Position numbers and translations under genes: made by a program
Assembly (NCBI GenBank): GCA_015055625.1
Contig: SVHU01000001.1
Location: forward strand, 148,121-212,120
DNA length: 64,000 nucleotides
From: Clostridiales bacterium
GTDB lineage: Bacteria; Bacillota; Clostridia; Christensenellales; Pumilibacteraceae
Reading direction: 5' to 3'
Shown here: positions 7,924 to 16,605 of the stretch, in pieces
Numbering within the stretch: position 1 is the first letter of the stretch
Layout of the letters: every line of letters begins with the position of its first letter
Notes under the pieces: model-generated
The model's input: only the letters and a program-made list of their open reading frames with translations
Database searches by the model: none
Told to the model about the DNA's origin: nothing

Positions 7924-9069
7924 ATGAAAATTTGCGCAATAATTTGCGAATACAACCCGTTTCACTACGGACACGCGTACCAATTTGAAAAAATAAAAGA
8001 AAAATATGACCACATAATCTGCATCATGAGCGGTAATTTTACGCAACGTGCAGAGCCTGCTATTGTAAATAAGTACGTGCGCGCGCAACAAGCAATACTT
8101 AATGGCGCGGATATGGTCTTGCAACTTCCTACTCCTTACGCCTGTTCTTCAGCTCAATTCTTTGCAAAAGGCGCGATAAATATATTGAGAAACTTCCCAA
8201 TAGACGCAATCTCTTTTGGCATGGAAGAAGACAATATCGATCTACTTTTCAAGATATCCGAATGTGAAAAAAGCGAGAATTTTAAGAAAACTCTCAAAAC
8301 CTATTTAGATAAAGGCAATTCTTATATATCTTCTAGCGTGAAAGCTATTACGAAATGTTTATCTTTTGATGAAAACAATATTATAGACTTTTTATCAAAA
8401 CCCAACAACATGTTAGCTGTAGAGTATCTAAAAGCAATGAATGGACACTCTCTTAAGTGGGAAATATTCCCTGTAAAACGTGAGAGCGATTATAACAGTA
8501 ATTCACTTGATGGCAAATTTGTTTCAGCCTCAGCAATACGCTCTGCACTAGAAAACAAATTATCTATTGATAGATTTATACCTAATAGCGAACTTATCTT
8601 TTCAAGCAATAAAGCTGATAAAAATATTTTTGAAGCTCTTACACTATCAGCACTGAGATTAGGAGATACCGAAACAGCGGCGGCTCTATTAAACGCAGGA
8701 GAAGGATTGGAGCGCAAACTGTTAAAAAACGCTTTGATTTGCAACAGTTTAAGTGATGTGTTTGATAAAACGAAAACAAAAAGATATTCTTACGCACGAA
8801 TTAAACGGCTTGCTTTGGACAATCTTTTAGGAATAAAAAAAGAAGATATTATTTTCCCCGATAATGCAACGGCAATTCTTTTAGCTGTAAAACAAGACTT
8901 TGTTCAACATCTTAAATTATTTTCTCCCTACCTTATTAGTGAAAATTCTATGCTTAACAATTTTGTACCGCAAAATTTCGTTAGTATAGAAGAACGTGCT
9001 GAAAAAACATATTCTACAATTTGCTCAACATCATATAACGGTATAATAAAAAAACTCGTAAAAGCGTAA
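7924..9069 (+). CDS. tmcAL: tRNA(Met) cytidine acetate ligase TmcAL
   Basis: TmcAL uses acetate and ATP to make N4-acetylcytidine at the wobble base of elongator tRNA-Met. The 381-residue protein opens with CEYNPFHYGHAYQ, carrying the nucleotidyltransferase HxGH signature. It continues with MSGNFTQRAEPAIVNKYVRA and VLQLPTPYACSSAQFFAKGA, all diagnostic of the former YlbM/DUF795 family. The length is normal. Its ribosome-binding site is GGAG at a good distance, and it has its own promoter. It is the only plus-strand gene in the left 60 kb and sits divergent from pta-ackA, whose product is acetate. Confidence 0.95.
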   Translation: MKICAIICEYNPFHYGHAYQFEKIKEKYDHIICIMSGNFTQRAEPAIVNKYVRAQQAILNGADMVLQLPTPYACSSAQFFAKGAINILRNFPIDAISFGMEEDNIDLLFKISECEKSENFKKTLKTYLDKGNSYISSSVKAITKCLSFDENNIIDFLSKPNNMLAVEYLKAMNGHSLKWEIFPVKRESDYNSNSLDGKFVSASAIRSALENKLSIDRFIPNSELIFSSNKADKNIFEALTLSALRLGDTETAAALLNAGEGLERKLLKNALICNSLSDVFDKTKTKRYSYARIKRLALDNLLGIKKEDIIFPDNATAILLAVKQDFVQHLKLFSPYLISENSMLNNFVPQNFVSIEERAEKTYSTICSTSYNGIIKKLVKA

Positions 9070-9084
9070 ACTTTTACGAGTTTT
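9051..9084. terminator. Bidirectional terminator between tmcAL and coaD
   Basis: A perfect 14-bp inverted repeat (AAAACTCGTAAAAG / CTTTTACGAGTTTT) separates convergent tmcAL and coaD and overlaps the last codons of tmcAL. On the minus strand it is followed by seven T, on plus by TTTTCATTT. Confidence 0.88.
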
Positions 9085-9087
9085 CAT

Positions 9088-9564
9088 TTAGTAAATCTCT
9101 TTTATCAATTCTAATGCGTTAGCGCATACATATTTGTCAATTTCACCATTAAGAAACTTAAGGTCCTTTATAAACGAGCTTGAAACAAAACTTAAAGTAG
9201 GTTGTGATATCAAATAAAAAATCTCAATCTCGGGATTTGTTGCCTGATATACAGCCATAAGGTTTTTTTCATATTCAAAATCTACGCCGTTTCTTATTCC
9301 CCTTACCAAATACTTAGCTCCATTTTCACTAGCAAAATCAGTAAGTAGCCCATCGAAAACTTTAACCGAAACGTTTTTTATATCAAACATGCTCATAGAA
9401 GCAATCTTTGCTCTTTGCTCAATTGATGCAACACATTTCTTTTTACTACCGTTGCCAGCAACACCCACAATAACTTCGTCAAAAACTTCCGCAGCGCGCT
9501 TTACTAAATCGTAATGACCAATCGTAAAAGGGTCAAAAGTGCCTGCAAATACTGCTTTTTTCAT
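9088..9564 (-). CDS. coaD: Pantetheine-phosphate adenylyltransferase
   Basis: CoaD adenylylates 4'-phosphopantetheine to dephospho-CoA, the penultimate step of CoA synthesis. The 158-residue protein has normal length, with GTFDPFTIGH (the T/HxGH nucleotidyltransferase motif) at residues 8-17, YLVRGIRNGVDFEYE, and the C-terminal FVSSSFIKDL. It follows rsmD by 2 bases with a GGAG site, the standard rsmD-coaD pair of Bacillota. Confidence 0.97.
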   Translation of the reverse strand: MKKAVFAGTFDPFTIGHYDLVKRAAEVFDEVIVGVAGNGSKKKCVASIEQRAKIASMSMFDIKNVSVKVFDGLLTDFASENGAKYLVRGIRNGVDFEYEKNLMAVYQATNPEIEIFYLISQPTLSFVSSSFIKDLKFLNGEIDKYVCANALELIKEIY

Positions 9565-9566
9565 TA

Positions 9567-10121
9567 TTATTCTCCTTGTTTATACTCCAAAAAGCTCAAT
9601 GCTACCGATCCGCATTTTCTTGTATCAAAAACAAAACTATCATCTTCAAAAGAATTTTTAACGTCGTGTTCAATCATAATTAAGCCGTTTTTTGCCAAAA
9701 CATTATATTTTTTTATTAAATCCAATATTCTATTCTCGATATGAAGAGCGTAAGGCGGATCGATAAAAATCAAATCAAATTCTTTATTTTTTAGTTTTTT
9801 AAGTGCAAATTCGTAATCAACGTTATAAATTTCATAATTTTCAGGCGATGCGCCAACATGTTTTAAATTTTGCTGAACAAGCGTAAAACTATCTCTATCC
9901 TTATCAATAAAAACAACTTTACTTGCGCCTCTGCTTAAACTTTCTATTCCCAAAGCTCCGCTACCGGCAAAAAGATCTAGTGTAAAAACGTTACCCACCT
10001 TATCTTTTGAAGCGATAATATTGAACATCGTTTCTTTAATTCTATCCGTCGTTGGTCTGACTTTGTTATCCTTAGGATTATATAAAAGTTTATACTTAAA
10101 TTTTCCGCTTATTACACGCAT
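9567..10121 (-). CDS. rsmD: 16S rRNA guanine-966 N2-methyltransferase
   Basis: RsmD methylates G966 (E. coli numbering) of 16S rRNA on the assembled small-subunit head. The 184-residue protein starts MRVISGKFKYKLL and RPTTDRIKETMFNII, the family hallmark. The S-adenosylmethionine loop is DLFAGSGALGIE near residue 50, and the catalytic DPPY motif near residue 121. Length is normal. It lies between a membrane protein gene (one base upstream) and coaD. Confidence 0.95.
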   Translation of the reverse strand: MRVISGKFKYKLLYNPKDNKVRPTTDRIKETMFNIIASKDKVGNVFTLDLFAGSGALGIESLSRGASKVVFIDKDRDSFTLVQQNLKHVGASPENYEIYNVDYEFALKKLKNKEFDLIFIDPPYALHIENRILDLIKKYNVLAKNGLIMIEHDVKNSFEDDSFVFDTRKCGSVALSFLEYKQGE

Positions 10122-10122
10122 A

Positions 10123-10710
10123 TTACAATTTACTGTTAAACTTAACTTCGTTAAGCATCTCCTTAAAACTCTTTTCTTTGTCGGCTAAAGTCTTGAAAAA
10201 GCCTAAAAAATACATAGAACCAACAGCAAATAAGAACACGCCGACAATAAGAACAGAAATCCAATTTGCTGATGTTAGCGTCGTCATTATTCCAAATGCC
10301 TTAAAACAAATAGTAGCAGGTATACAAATATATAAGGCTATACTTTGGAAAGCAAACACTCCAGTTATATTTCCTATAAGAACAAATACGATAGGAACAA
10401 TAAAAAAAGGAGTTATCATAACCAATCCATGCCAAAACGATACTCTATTGATTTCAACCGACTTATCTGGAGTAATTGCTATATTTCTCTTTGCAAATTC
10501 TTTAGATGCAACAATGCTTCCTCTTGTAAAGAAAAGTACAAATAACGGCAACGCCATAACCACGCCAAGAGAAAATCTTAATATCTCGTTAATATCGCCA
10601 GCGTAAAACATAAGCGAAAAAAGCATTATAACCATACAAAATCCGAAAAGCCATAATGAATTTAGAATGCTACTTGCAAACACGCCAACCTTTTTTGTTT
10701 TATTTCCCAT
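10123..10710 (-). CDS. Hypothetical integral membrane protein
   Basis: I do not recognise this 195-residue protein. It has about five hydrophobic segments, at roughly residues 12-33, 42-62, 97-117, 120-142 and 150-172, a basic N-terminus (MGNKTKKVG), and a charged C-terminal tail (KTLADKEKSFKEML). There is no cleavable signal peptide or catalytic motif. It is the first gene of a transcript with rsmD and coaD and has a good promoter at 10743-10771, but a weak ribosome-binding site. Its frame is supported by the one-base gap to rsmD and by the hydrophobic pattern. Confidence 0.75.
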   Translation of the reverse strand: MGNKTKKVGVFASSILNSLWLFGFCMVIMLFSLMFYAGDINEILRFSLGVVMALPLFVLFFTRGSIVASKEFAKRNIAITPDKSVEINRVSFWHGLVMITPFFIVPIVFVLIGNITGVFAFQSIALYICIPATICFKAFGIMTTLTSANWISVLIVGVFLFAVGSMYFLGFFKTLADKEKSFKEMLNEVKFNSKL

Positions 10711-10742
10711 ATAAAATATCTCGCAATTAATATTCTTAGAGT

Positions 10743-10771
10743 ATTATAGCACACTTAAACGAATAAATCAA
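10743..10771 (-). promoter_or_regulatory. Sigma-A promoter of the membrane protein-rsmD-coaD transcript
   Basis: TTGATT (10771-10766), 17-base spacer, TATAAT (10748-10743). Confidence 0.65.
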
Positions 10772-10776
10772 TAATT

Positions 10777-11754
10777 TTAAACATTTTTATAAATTATGTC
10801 TTCTCTGTGATAAAACGTTGTGAGAATTTCGTATACAATGGTAGAATTTTGCCTTGCATATTCTTCTCCGCTCATTTCTGCGCCCAAAATACAAACCTCA
10901 TCGCCTACTTTAGCCTTTACTTTTGTTACGTCAACCATAAACATGTCCATACAAATTTGACCTAAAACTTCACAACGTATGCCGTTTATAAAAACAAATC
11001 GACGTTCTCTTAAATTTTTTTTTCTTAAAAAACCATCACGATAGCCTGCATTTACAGTCGCAACAATCATGTCATTAGTTAGAGTAAAATTCCCATATCC
11101 AACGTTTTCGCCCTTTTTAACGAAATCAACGCGTATAATTCTTGCGCTTACACGCATTGCAGGAAATAAACCATCTACACCATATCCGTACAAATTAATA
11201 CCGCATCTTATGAAGTCATATTGTTTTTTAGCGTATATCCAATTAGACGCATACAAATGTTTTAGAGAATTTGATTTTAATATAGATAGCGCTTCGTCAA
11301 ATTTTGTAGTTTGTTTATCAATACTTTCTTTAGAATAAACGTGAGAAAATACAGTGTAGATATTGCTTTTTTCGCTTATATACTTTAACTCTCTGACATT
11401 TATACCCAATCTGTTCATTCCGGTATTAACTATTAAAGAAATCCTTTTTTGACTACGTTTTTTAAAATAATCCTCTAAAGATACTACTGAGGGAATAATA
11501 TTACGCTCTTCGTTTGCGTTATCTGCGCCTAAAATCAATATGTCTTTTTTTACTCCACTGTCATATAACTTTTTAGCTTCACTATACGTTGCAGTGGCAA
11601 AACAAAAAGCGTTATCTTCTAAAACTTTACAAACTTCAATTGAACCATGCCCATAAGCATCAGCTTTTACTACAGCACAAACTTCGCTATTACTCATGTT
11701 TTTTATCATTTGTAAATTTTTTTGTATATTAAAAATATCTACTTCGATTTGCAT
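10777..11754 (-). CDS. alr: Alanine racemase, short form
   Basis: The PLP enzyme interconverts L- and D-alanine for peptidoglycan. The PLP lysine is in VVKADAYGHG near residue 29. Other motifs present are NTGMNRLG, CGINLYGYG, the catalytic-tyrosine region NAGYRDGF, and ICMDMFMVDV near the C-terminus. At 325 residues it is shorter than the usual 360-390; the loss is spread over the barrel, and no end is missing. No clear Shine-Dalgarno precedes the ATG at 11754, so the start is less certain than for its neighbours. It is 31 bases after the acetyltransferase gene on the same strand. Confidence 0.88.
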   Translation of the reverse strand: MQIEVDIFNIQKNLQMIKNMSNSEVCAVVKADAYGHGSIEVCKVLEDNAFCFATATYSEAKKLYDSGVKKDILILGADNANEERNIIPSVVSLEDYFKKRSQKRISLIVNTGMNRLGINVRELKYISEKSNIYTVFSHVYSKESIDKQTTKFDEALSILKSNSLKHLYASNWIYAKKQYDFIRCGINLYGYGVDGLFPAMRVSARIIRVDFVKKGENVGYGNFTLTNDMIVATVNAGYRDGFLRKKNLRERRFVFINGIRCEVLGQICMDMFMVDVTKVKAKVGDEVCILGAEMSGEEYARQNSTIVYEILTTFYHREDIIYKNV

Positions 11755-11785
11755 AATCGTATATATGCATCACAAAATAGATATG

Positions 11786-12712
11786 TTAATACTCGTCGAT
11801 AAATTGAGTTGTGAAAGGCTGTATTAAATTGTTTTTTTCAAAGAAATCAACAAGATTGTCAATGTCTACAACGTAATCAGAATTATTACATTTTGCAGCT
11901 TTAATATTTACTCCGTCAGAACTTATATTCCAACATCCTGTATTATCAGTTAAAATTGAATCGTTTATTTTAACTGTAATGCTAAACTGTTTTATGGGCT
12001 TTATAAAAGCTAAAAAACCCGGTAGCGACAATATTCTAACCTGAATAAACGCTTCACCACACAATGCAGGACGCTTATAAGAATAGCCGTTTAGGCTTAA
12101 AATTTTACTCAATGCATTTTCTTTTTGCACTACGCGAGATAATTTTTTATTTTCTTTAACGAAAAAAGCAACAACTTCTCCGTTTTTGATTGCTTTAAAT
12201 GGTTTTGCTCCATATTGAGAAGTTTCAGATATTAGTTTTGAAACATAATCTTTATTAAAAGCAAGTCTGATTGCAGAAGGATTAAACAACAGTTCAATTT
12301 TGGAAATGTCACTATCGGTTACAGGCAAAATTTCAGCAAACTCATTTCCGATTATATTTTCCACAATATAATACTGTGTAGTAAAAAAACCATAACGGAG
12401 ATAGAAATTGGAATCAAAAGGGGATAAAACTGCAAAAGGAAAACCTTCGCTTTGAGCTTTTTTAAGCATTTGATTTATAAGCGAAGACGCATTGCCCTTA
12501 CCACGTTCTGACTTTAACGTTGCTATCGCCGAAAAATAAGCGCACTCTTGTCCGTTAGATAATTTGCGAGGAATAACGTAACCTGCAGAGACGGGTTTTG
12601 CTTGGGGAAATACAACCACATTTTCTTTGTTTTGATTGCAAAAATATTCAGCATAGCTTACCCCATCTTCCTCAAAACCATCTATATAAATTTGTTGTAA
12701 AATATTTAACAT
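11786..12712 (-). CDS. GNAT acetyltransferase, Eis-like
   Basis: A 308-residue protein. The acetyl-CoA-binding GNAT motif is SERGKGNASSLINQML around residues 68-83, followed by AVLSPFDSNFYLRYGF, a stretch typical of the Eis/YhhY-like N-acetyltransferases with a C-terminal SCP2-like domain. The C-terminal third (about 220-300, IKQFSITVKINDSILTDN) fits that second domain. The substrate is unknown. It overlaps the preceding gene (DUF2156) by 7 bases, so the two are translationally coupled. Assigning a specific substrate would be a guess. Confidence 0.82.
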   Translation of the reverse strand: MLNILQQIYIDGFEEDGVSYAEYFCNQNKENVVVFPQAKPVSAGYVIPRKLSNGQECAYFSAIATLKSERGKGNASSLINQMLKKAQSEGFPFAVLSPFDSNFYLRYGFFTTQYYIVENIIGNEFAEILPVTDSDISKIELLFNPSAIRLAFNKDYVSKLISETSQYGAKPFKAIKNGEVVAFFVKENKKLSRVVQKENALSKILSLNGYSYKRPALCGEAFIQVRILSLPGFLAFIKPIKQFSITVKINDSILTDNTGCWNISSDGVNIKAAKCNNSDYVVDIDNLVDFFEKNNLIQPFTTQFIDEY

Positions 12713-13563
12713 TTTGTAATATAATATTTTTCCGCTAATTTTATGGGATTATACGAAAGCTTTGCCTTTCTTAACCCCTCAATTCCCATATCTTCCTGTC
12801 TATTTACTAAATTACATCCAACAAGCAACTCTTTTGCAGTAAGGTAGTTTATTGCTTGATAAACACCCTCATAATCGATATCGCCTTTTTCAAACAATGT
12901 ATGAGCAACTCCATTTGGAGTAATGTCGCTTATAGACAATCCAACTAAAGTTTCTCTAATAAACAATACTCCAATCTTTAGATGTAAAACATCGCATAAT
13001 TCAAGAGATTTTTTTATTGCAGTAAACTCTAAAGTTGCATTGCTTTCCTTATTGTTAAGCCATTTTTCGCATAACGCTACTGCTTTTTCATAGTCATTCT
13101 TTTCGTACTGTCTAAAAGAATAATTATTTTTCGACGTAAAACGGTTTACAAAATTTCGTTTAGAGTGAAATTTCTTTCCCTTAAGTTCTGCAAGTTCGTT
13201 TACACTATAAATATAATCACTATCGTTTTGGTTTGACTTTGCAATAAATCCGTCTAAAAGTTTAGTCTGTTCAAAAGTTAATCCTCTCATAACAAACTCT
13301 ACATTATTTTTATAAGAATGATTATACGCTACATTAACTGCTTCTTTTAAGTATGTTTCGTCCACAAGATACGGTGGTAAAAACAAATATTTATTACCTA
13401 AGTCAAAATAAATTAGCGCGTATTTGTCGTTTTTAGCAACGTACGTTCTATCATAATTCCACACGTAGATACACGAAAAACTGAACTCCCAATAAATACT
13501 ATCACTATTGAGAACCCTTTCTATAAACTCTCTATCGCTAAGTTGTATCTTCTCAAAATTCAT
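12706..13563 (-). CDS. DUF2156 family protein
   Basis: A 285-residue protein that resembles the DUF2156 family, which has the acyltransferase (GNAT-like) fold also found at the C-terminus of the MprF lysyl-phosphatidylglycerol synthase. Visible family features are WEFSFSCIYVWNYDRTY near the start, KGKKFHSKRNFVNRF in the middle, and NRQEDMGIEGLRKAKLSYNP at the end. It has no membrane segment, so it is a cytosolic stand-alone form with an unknown substrate. It abuts yraN (one-base overlap) and overlaps the Eis-like gene by 7 bases. Confidence 0.8.
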   Translation of the reverse strand: MNFEKIQLSDREFIERVLNSDSIYWEFSFSCIYVWNYDRTYVAKNDKYALIYFDLGNKYLFLPPYLVDETYLKEAVNVAYNHSYKNNVEFVMRGLTFEQTKLLDGFIAKSNQNDSDYIYSVNELAELKGKKFHSKRNFVNRFTSKNNYSFRQYEKNDYEKAVALCEKWLNNKESNATLEFTAIKKSLELCDVLHLKIGVLFIRETLVGLSISDITPNGVAHTLFEKGDIDYEGVYQAINYLTAKELLVGCNLVNRQEDMGIEGLRKAKLSYNPIKLAEKYYITKC

Positions 13564-13925
13564 TAATACCTCAAATAACTGTCAAAAGCGTTTTCAATAT
13601 GATTTACCGTCATTGTATCCATATACACTTCAACAACATCAAATCTAACAGGATAATTTAGTTTGCGGTACTTGCTCAAAAATTGACTTGCTACCTGGCT
13701 AATTTTACGCTGTTTAAAGTAAGTAACAGCCTCTGCTGGCACTCCGTATTCAGTGCTTCGTCTAGCCTTTACTTCCACAAAAACAATATAGCCGTCATAC
13801 GCCGCTATTATATCTATTTCACCTACATTGGTTGTAAAGTTTCTTTCAATAATTTCATATTTCTTTTTTTTAAGATACGCGCACGCTACGTCTTCACCAG
13901 TTCTTCCCTTAATTTTAGTATTCAT
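13563..13925 (-). CDS. yraN: YraN (UPF0102) family protein
   Basis: A 120-residue endonuclease-fold protein. Hallmarks are GRTGEDVACAYLKKK at the N-terminus and NVGEIDIIA with VFVEVKARRS, the D...ExK arrangement of restriction-type nucleases. Cellular role is unknown. It lies directly after rnhB (3 bases), the conserved rnhB-yraN order, and its stop overlaps the start of the DUF2156 gene. Confidence 0.93.
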   Translation of the reverse strand: MNTKIKGRTGEDVACAYLKKKKYEIIERNFTTNVGEIDIIAAYDGYIVFVEVKARRSTEYGVPAEAVTYFKQRKISQVASQFLSKYRKLNYPVRFDVVEVYMDTMTVNHIENAFDSYLRY

Positions 13926-13928
13926 TCT

Positions 13929-14531
13929 TTACTCCTTTACGAAGTTTTTGATAAATGAACGTCTATGTATAGGACAGGGACCAATTTCCTTTATTGTTTT
14001 AATATGCACGGCTGTTCCGTATCCTTTATGTTTTTCAAAACCATATTCAGGATATTGCTTGTCATAATCACGCATAATTCTGTCCCTTGCAACCTTTGCA
14101 AGTATAGATGCAGCAGCAATATTATAACTAGTTGCATCGCCCTTTATAATAGGTACAACCTTAGTATCAACGTCTAATTTTACCGCATCAACCAACAACG
14201 TTTCAGGTTTTACGTTCATACCATCAAACGAGTTTTTCATTCCAAGTATAGTAGCTTGCAAAATGTTTATATCATCAATAACTTCAGGAGGAATAACGGC
14301 AATGCAATAACTAATTGCTTTTTCTTTAATCTCTTCAAATAATTTTTCACGCTTTTTTTCCGAAATCTTTTTACTGTCATTTATGCCGTCAATCATATCT
14401 CCATCATTCATAGGCATCATACAGCACGCGCAAACTACGGGGCCTGCTAATGGGCCGCGACCGGCTTCGTCTATTCCGGCTACTCCTTCTCCCAGCGCCT
14501 TGTCGTGATCAAATAGATTCTGTGTCGCCAT
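13929..14531 (-). CDS. rnhB: Ribonuclease HII
   Basis: RNase HII cuts the RNA strand of RNA-DNA hybrids and removes misincorporated ribonucleotides. The catalytic motif GIDEAGRGPLAGPVV is at residues 19-33, then NDSKKISEKKRE and LLVDAVKLD supply the other acidic residues. At 200 residues the length is normal. The 5' end overlaps ylqF by 23 bases, so translation is probably coupled. Confidence 0.97.
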   Translation of the reverse strand: MATQNLFDHDKALGEGVAGIDEAGRGPLAGPVVCACCMMPMNDGDMIDGINDSKKISEKKREKLFEEIKEKAISYCIAVIPPEVIDDINILQATILGMKNSFDGMNVKPETLLVDAVKLDVDTKVVPIIKGDATSYNIAAASILAKVARDRIMRDYDKQYPEYGFEKHKGYGTAVHIKTIKEIGPCPIHRRSFIKNFVKE

Positions 14532-15369
14532 CTTCTGCGCCCTCCAAGGTAATTTTACCCATTCTACCCTTTCTAAAATCGTCTAAAACAGCATCAGAGG
14601 CTCTTTCGATATCCAATTCGTTACCACGTAAAACAAAACCTCTTTTTCTTGCAATAAGCTCCAAAATACGCTCCGGTGTATCTGAAATCTCAATACCGTA
14701 TCTGTTTTTTAGCGCAAATGGGAAACGAGAGGATAATTCTTCGATTAGCGCTAGAGCCAGCTCATATCCGTCCACAACCTCGTCTTTGATACTTCCCATA
14801 AACGCCAAGTGTTTTGCTACCGTTTGGTCGGAAAGTTTAGGATAAAGAGTCCCTGGAGTGTCCATAACTTCTATTGTGTCGCTAACTTTAACCCACTGTT
14901 TTCCTCTAGTAACACCAGCCTTATTGCCAGTTATCGCTTTTGCTTTTCCGCAAAGATTGTTAGTAAGAGTAGATTTTCCAGTATTGGGCACACCCATTAT
15001 CATAACGCGTACCGTTGCTTTTACACCTTTTTGTTTGAATTTATTTATCTTTCCTGCGCATAGTTTTTTCAAAAGCGCAACAACCGAAGCCGAAGTCTTG
15101 CTTATAGTACTATTGACCGACACCGCTTCCCTGTTTTGTGTGCAAAGACGTTTTTTCCACTTGACAACTTCTTCGTCGTTTGCAAGATCCGCCTTGTTTA
15201 ATACGAACACTACCGGCAATTTTTCGATAAACTTATCAAAATTTGGATTCATACAACTTTTAGGCGCTCTTGCATCTAAAACGTATATAACAGCATCGAC
15301 AAACTTGATGTTTTCCTCCATCATTCTTATCGATTTAGTCATATGTCCAGGATACCAATTTATTTGCAT
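14509..15369 (-). CDS. ylqF: Ribosome biogenesis GTPase YlqF/RbgA
   Basis: This GTPase acts in late assembly of the 50S subunit. It is circularly permuted as expected: the G4 motif FVLNKADL (about residue 57) precedes G1 VPNTGKSTLTNN (about 130) and G3 DTPGTL. It begins with INWYPGHMTKSIR, the family signature. The 286-residue length is normal. It sits between trmD and rnhB, the standard Bacillota order, with one base between its ATG and the trmD stop. Confidence 0.97.
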   Translation of the reverse strand: MQINWYPGHMTKSIRMMEENIKFVDAVIYVLDARAPKSCMNPNFDKFIEKLPVVFVLNKADLANDEEVVKWKKRLCTQNREAVSVNSTISKTSASVVALLKKLCAGKINKFKQKGVKATVRVMIMGVPNTGKSTLTNNLCGKAKAITGNKAGVTRGKQWVKVSDTIEVMDTPGTLYPKLSDQTVAKHLAFMGSIKDEVVDGYELALALIEELSSRFPFALKNRYGIEISDTPERILELIARKRGFVLRGNELDIERASDAVLDDFRKGRMGKITLEGAEDGDTESI

Positions 15370-15370
15370 A

Positions 15371-16045
15371 CTAATCCTCCAATAAATCGGGACGGTTTTT
15401 TACCGTAATCTTAATTGCTTCTTCATTGCGCCAATCAACAATATCGGCATGGTTGCCTTTCAAAAGAACGTCTGGAACCGACAAACCCATAAAAACCGCA
15501 GGTCGAGTATATTGCGGATATTCCAATAGACCTTGAGAAAAGCTCTCTTCGTCAGTAGATGTTTCGCAATGTAAAACTTTTGGAACATATCTTGCAACAG
15601 CATCGACAACCACCATAGCGGCAAGTTCTCCCCCCGTAAGTACGTAATCTCCTATTGATATCTCTTCGTCTATGCACAAGTCTAAAACTCGTTGATCCAC
15701 ACCCTCGTAATGTCCGCACAAAATAACAAGCCAATCGGTTGATTTTGCAATATCGGCTACTAATGCTGTCTTCAAGATTTTACCTTTAGGCGACATGTAA
15801 ACTCTCTTAGCTTTATGCTCGGGATCAATAGAGTTTATACAATCATATAAAGGCTGAGGAGTCATAACCATTCCTGCCCCACCGCCAAAAGGATAATCAT
15901 CACATTTTTTATGCTTATCTTTAGAAAATGGACGAATATCTGTAATACGTATATCCAAAAGTCCGCTTTCTTGAGCTTTGCCAATAATGCTAGAATTAAG
16001 AGCTTCAAACATTTCGGGAAATAGCGTTAGTATATCAATCCTCAT
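15371..16045 (-). CDS. trmD: tRNA guanine-37 N1-methyltransferase
   Basis: TrmD makes m1G37 in tRNAs reading CNN codons and prevents +1 frameshifting. The knotted SPOUT core is visible in YPFGGGAGMVMTPQPLYD, LCGHYEGVDQRV and SIGDYVLTGGELA. The frame is open to an ATG at 16075, but family proteins start MRIDILTLFPEMF. That ATG at 16045 has GAGG 9 bases upstream and overlaps the rimM stop (11-base overlap), so I use it (224 residues). Confidence 0.97.
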   Translation of the reverse strand: MRIDILTLFPEMFEALNSSIIGKAQESGLLDIRITDIRPFSKDKHKKCDDYPFGGGAGMVMTPQPLYDCINSIDPEHKAKRVYMSPKGKILKTALVADIAKSTDWLVILCGHYEGVDQRVLDLCIDEEISIGDYVLTGGELAAMVVVDAVARYVPKVLHCETSTDEESFSQGLLEYPQYTRPAVFMGLSVPDVLLKGNHADIVDWRNEEAIKITVKNRPDLLED

Positions 16046-16541
16046 ACACGCATACCTCGTTAAAAACCTTTGCATCCGCGTTCATTATCTTGTTTTCGAT
16101 ATCAAAATTGCTGCTTAATTTTTTGATAAAAGGAAAACGGCAAACTTTATCTCCGTCTTTTACAGTAATAACGTCGGCAGCTCCGTATTGGGCAACGTCT
16201 GTGATAACGCCAACGTTACTTCCATCGGATAAAACCACTTTACAGCCTATCATATCGGAAATAAAATATCTTCCTTCTTCTAAATCTACTGCGTTTACAC
16301 GGTCAATTTCAAGCATTTTTCCAACCAAAGTTTCCGAAGTATTTCTATCCGATACTCCAATAAAAGAAAGATACACGAATCCTTCCGCAATTCTGCAAGC
16401 AATAATCTTATAAGGAGTTTCACCAATATAGACTAATTTAAGTTTTTTGAATCTGTTAATGTCATCGGTAATAGGTTTTACCTTAACTTCACCTTTTATA
16501 CCAAATGCTTTTATAATTTGTCCAACTGTAATTTTATCCAT
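16035..16541 (-). CDS. rimM: 16S rRNA processing protein RimM
   Basis: RimM helps mature the 30S head by binding S19 and 16S rRNA. The 168-residue protein begins with VGQIIKAFGIKGEVKVKPIT, the RimM N-terminal domain, followed by a PRC-barrel domain from about residue 93 (RYFISDMIGCKVVLSDG). Length is normal. It precedes trmD with an 11-base overlap and follows khpA by 64 bases that contain a strong hairpin. Confidence 0.96.
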   Translation of the reverse strand: MDKITVGQIIKAFGIKGEVKVKPITDDINRFKKLKLVYIGETPYKIIACRIAEGFVYLSFIGVSDRNTSETLVGKMLEIDRVNAVDLEEGRYFISDMIGCKVVLSDGSNVGVITDVAQYGAADVITVKDGDKVCRFPFIKKLSSNFDIENKIMNADAKVFNEVCVYED

Positions 16542-16568
16542 AATAAATCCTTTCTGCTTTTCATATAC

Positions 16569-16600
16569 AAAATAGAGAGTTACGCATAACTCTCTATTTT
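16569..16600. terminator. Hairpin between khpA and rimM
   Basis: A perfect 14-bp inverted repeat (AAAATAGAGAGTTA / TAACTCTCTATTTT, 4-base loop). The T-run is long on plus but short on minus (TTTTGTATA), so for the minus-strand operon it may be a partial terminator or an mRNA-stability element that lowers rimM-trmD expression relative to rpsP. Confidence 0.6.
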
Positions 16601-16605
16601 TTTGT

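Noticed and set aside
15371..16075. A longer TrmD start at 16075.
   Set aside because: It would overlap rimM by 41 bases and add ten residues not found in the family; the ATG at 16045 has a ribosome-binding site and the family N-terminus.
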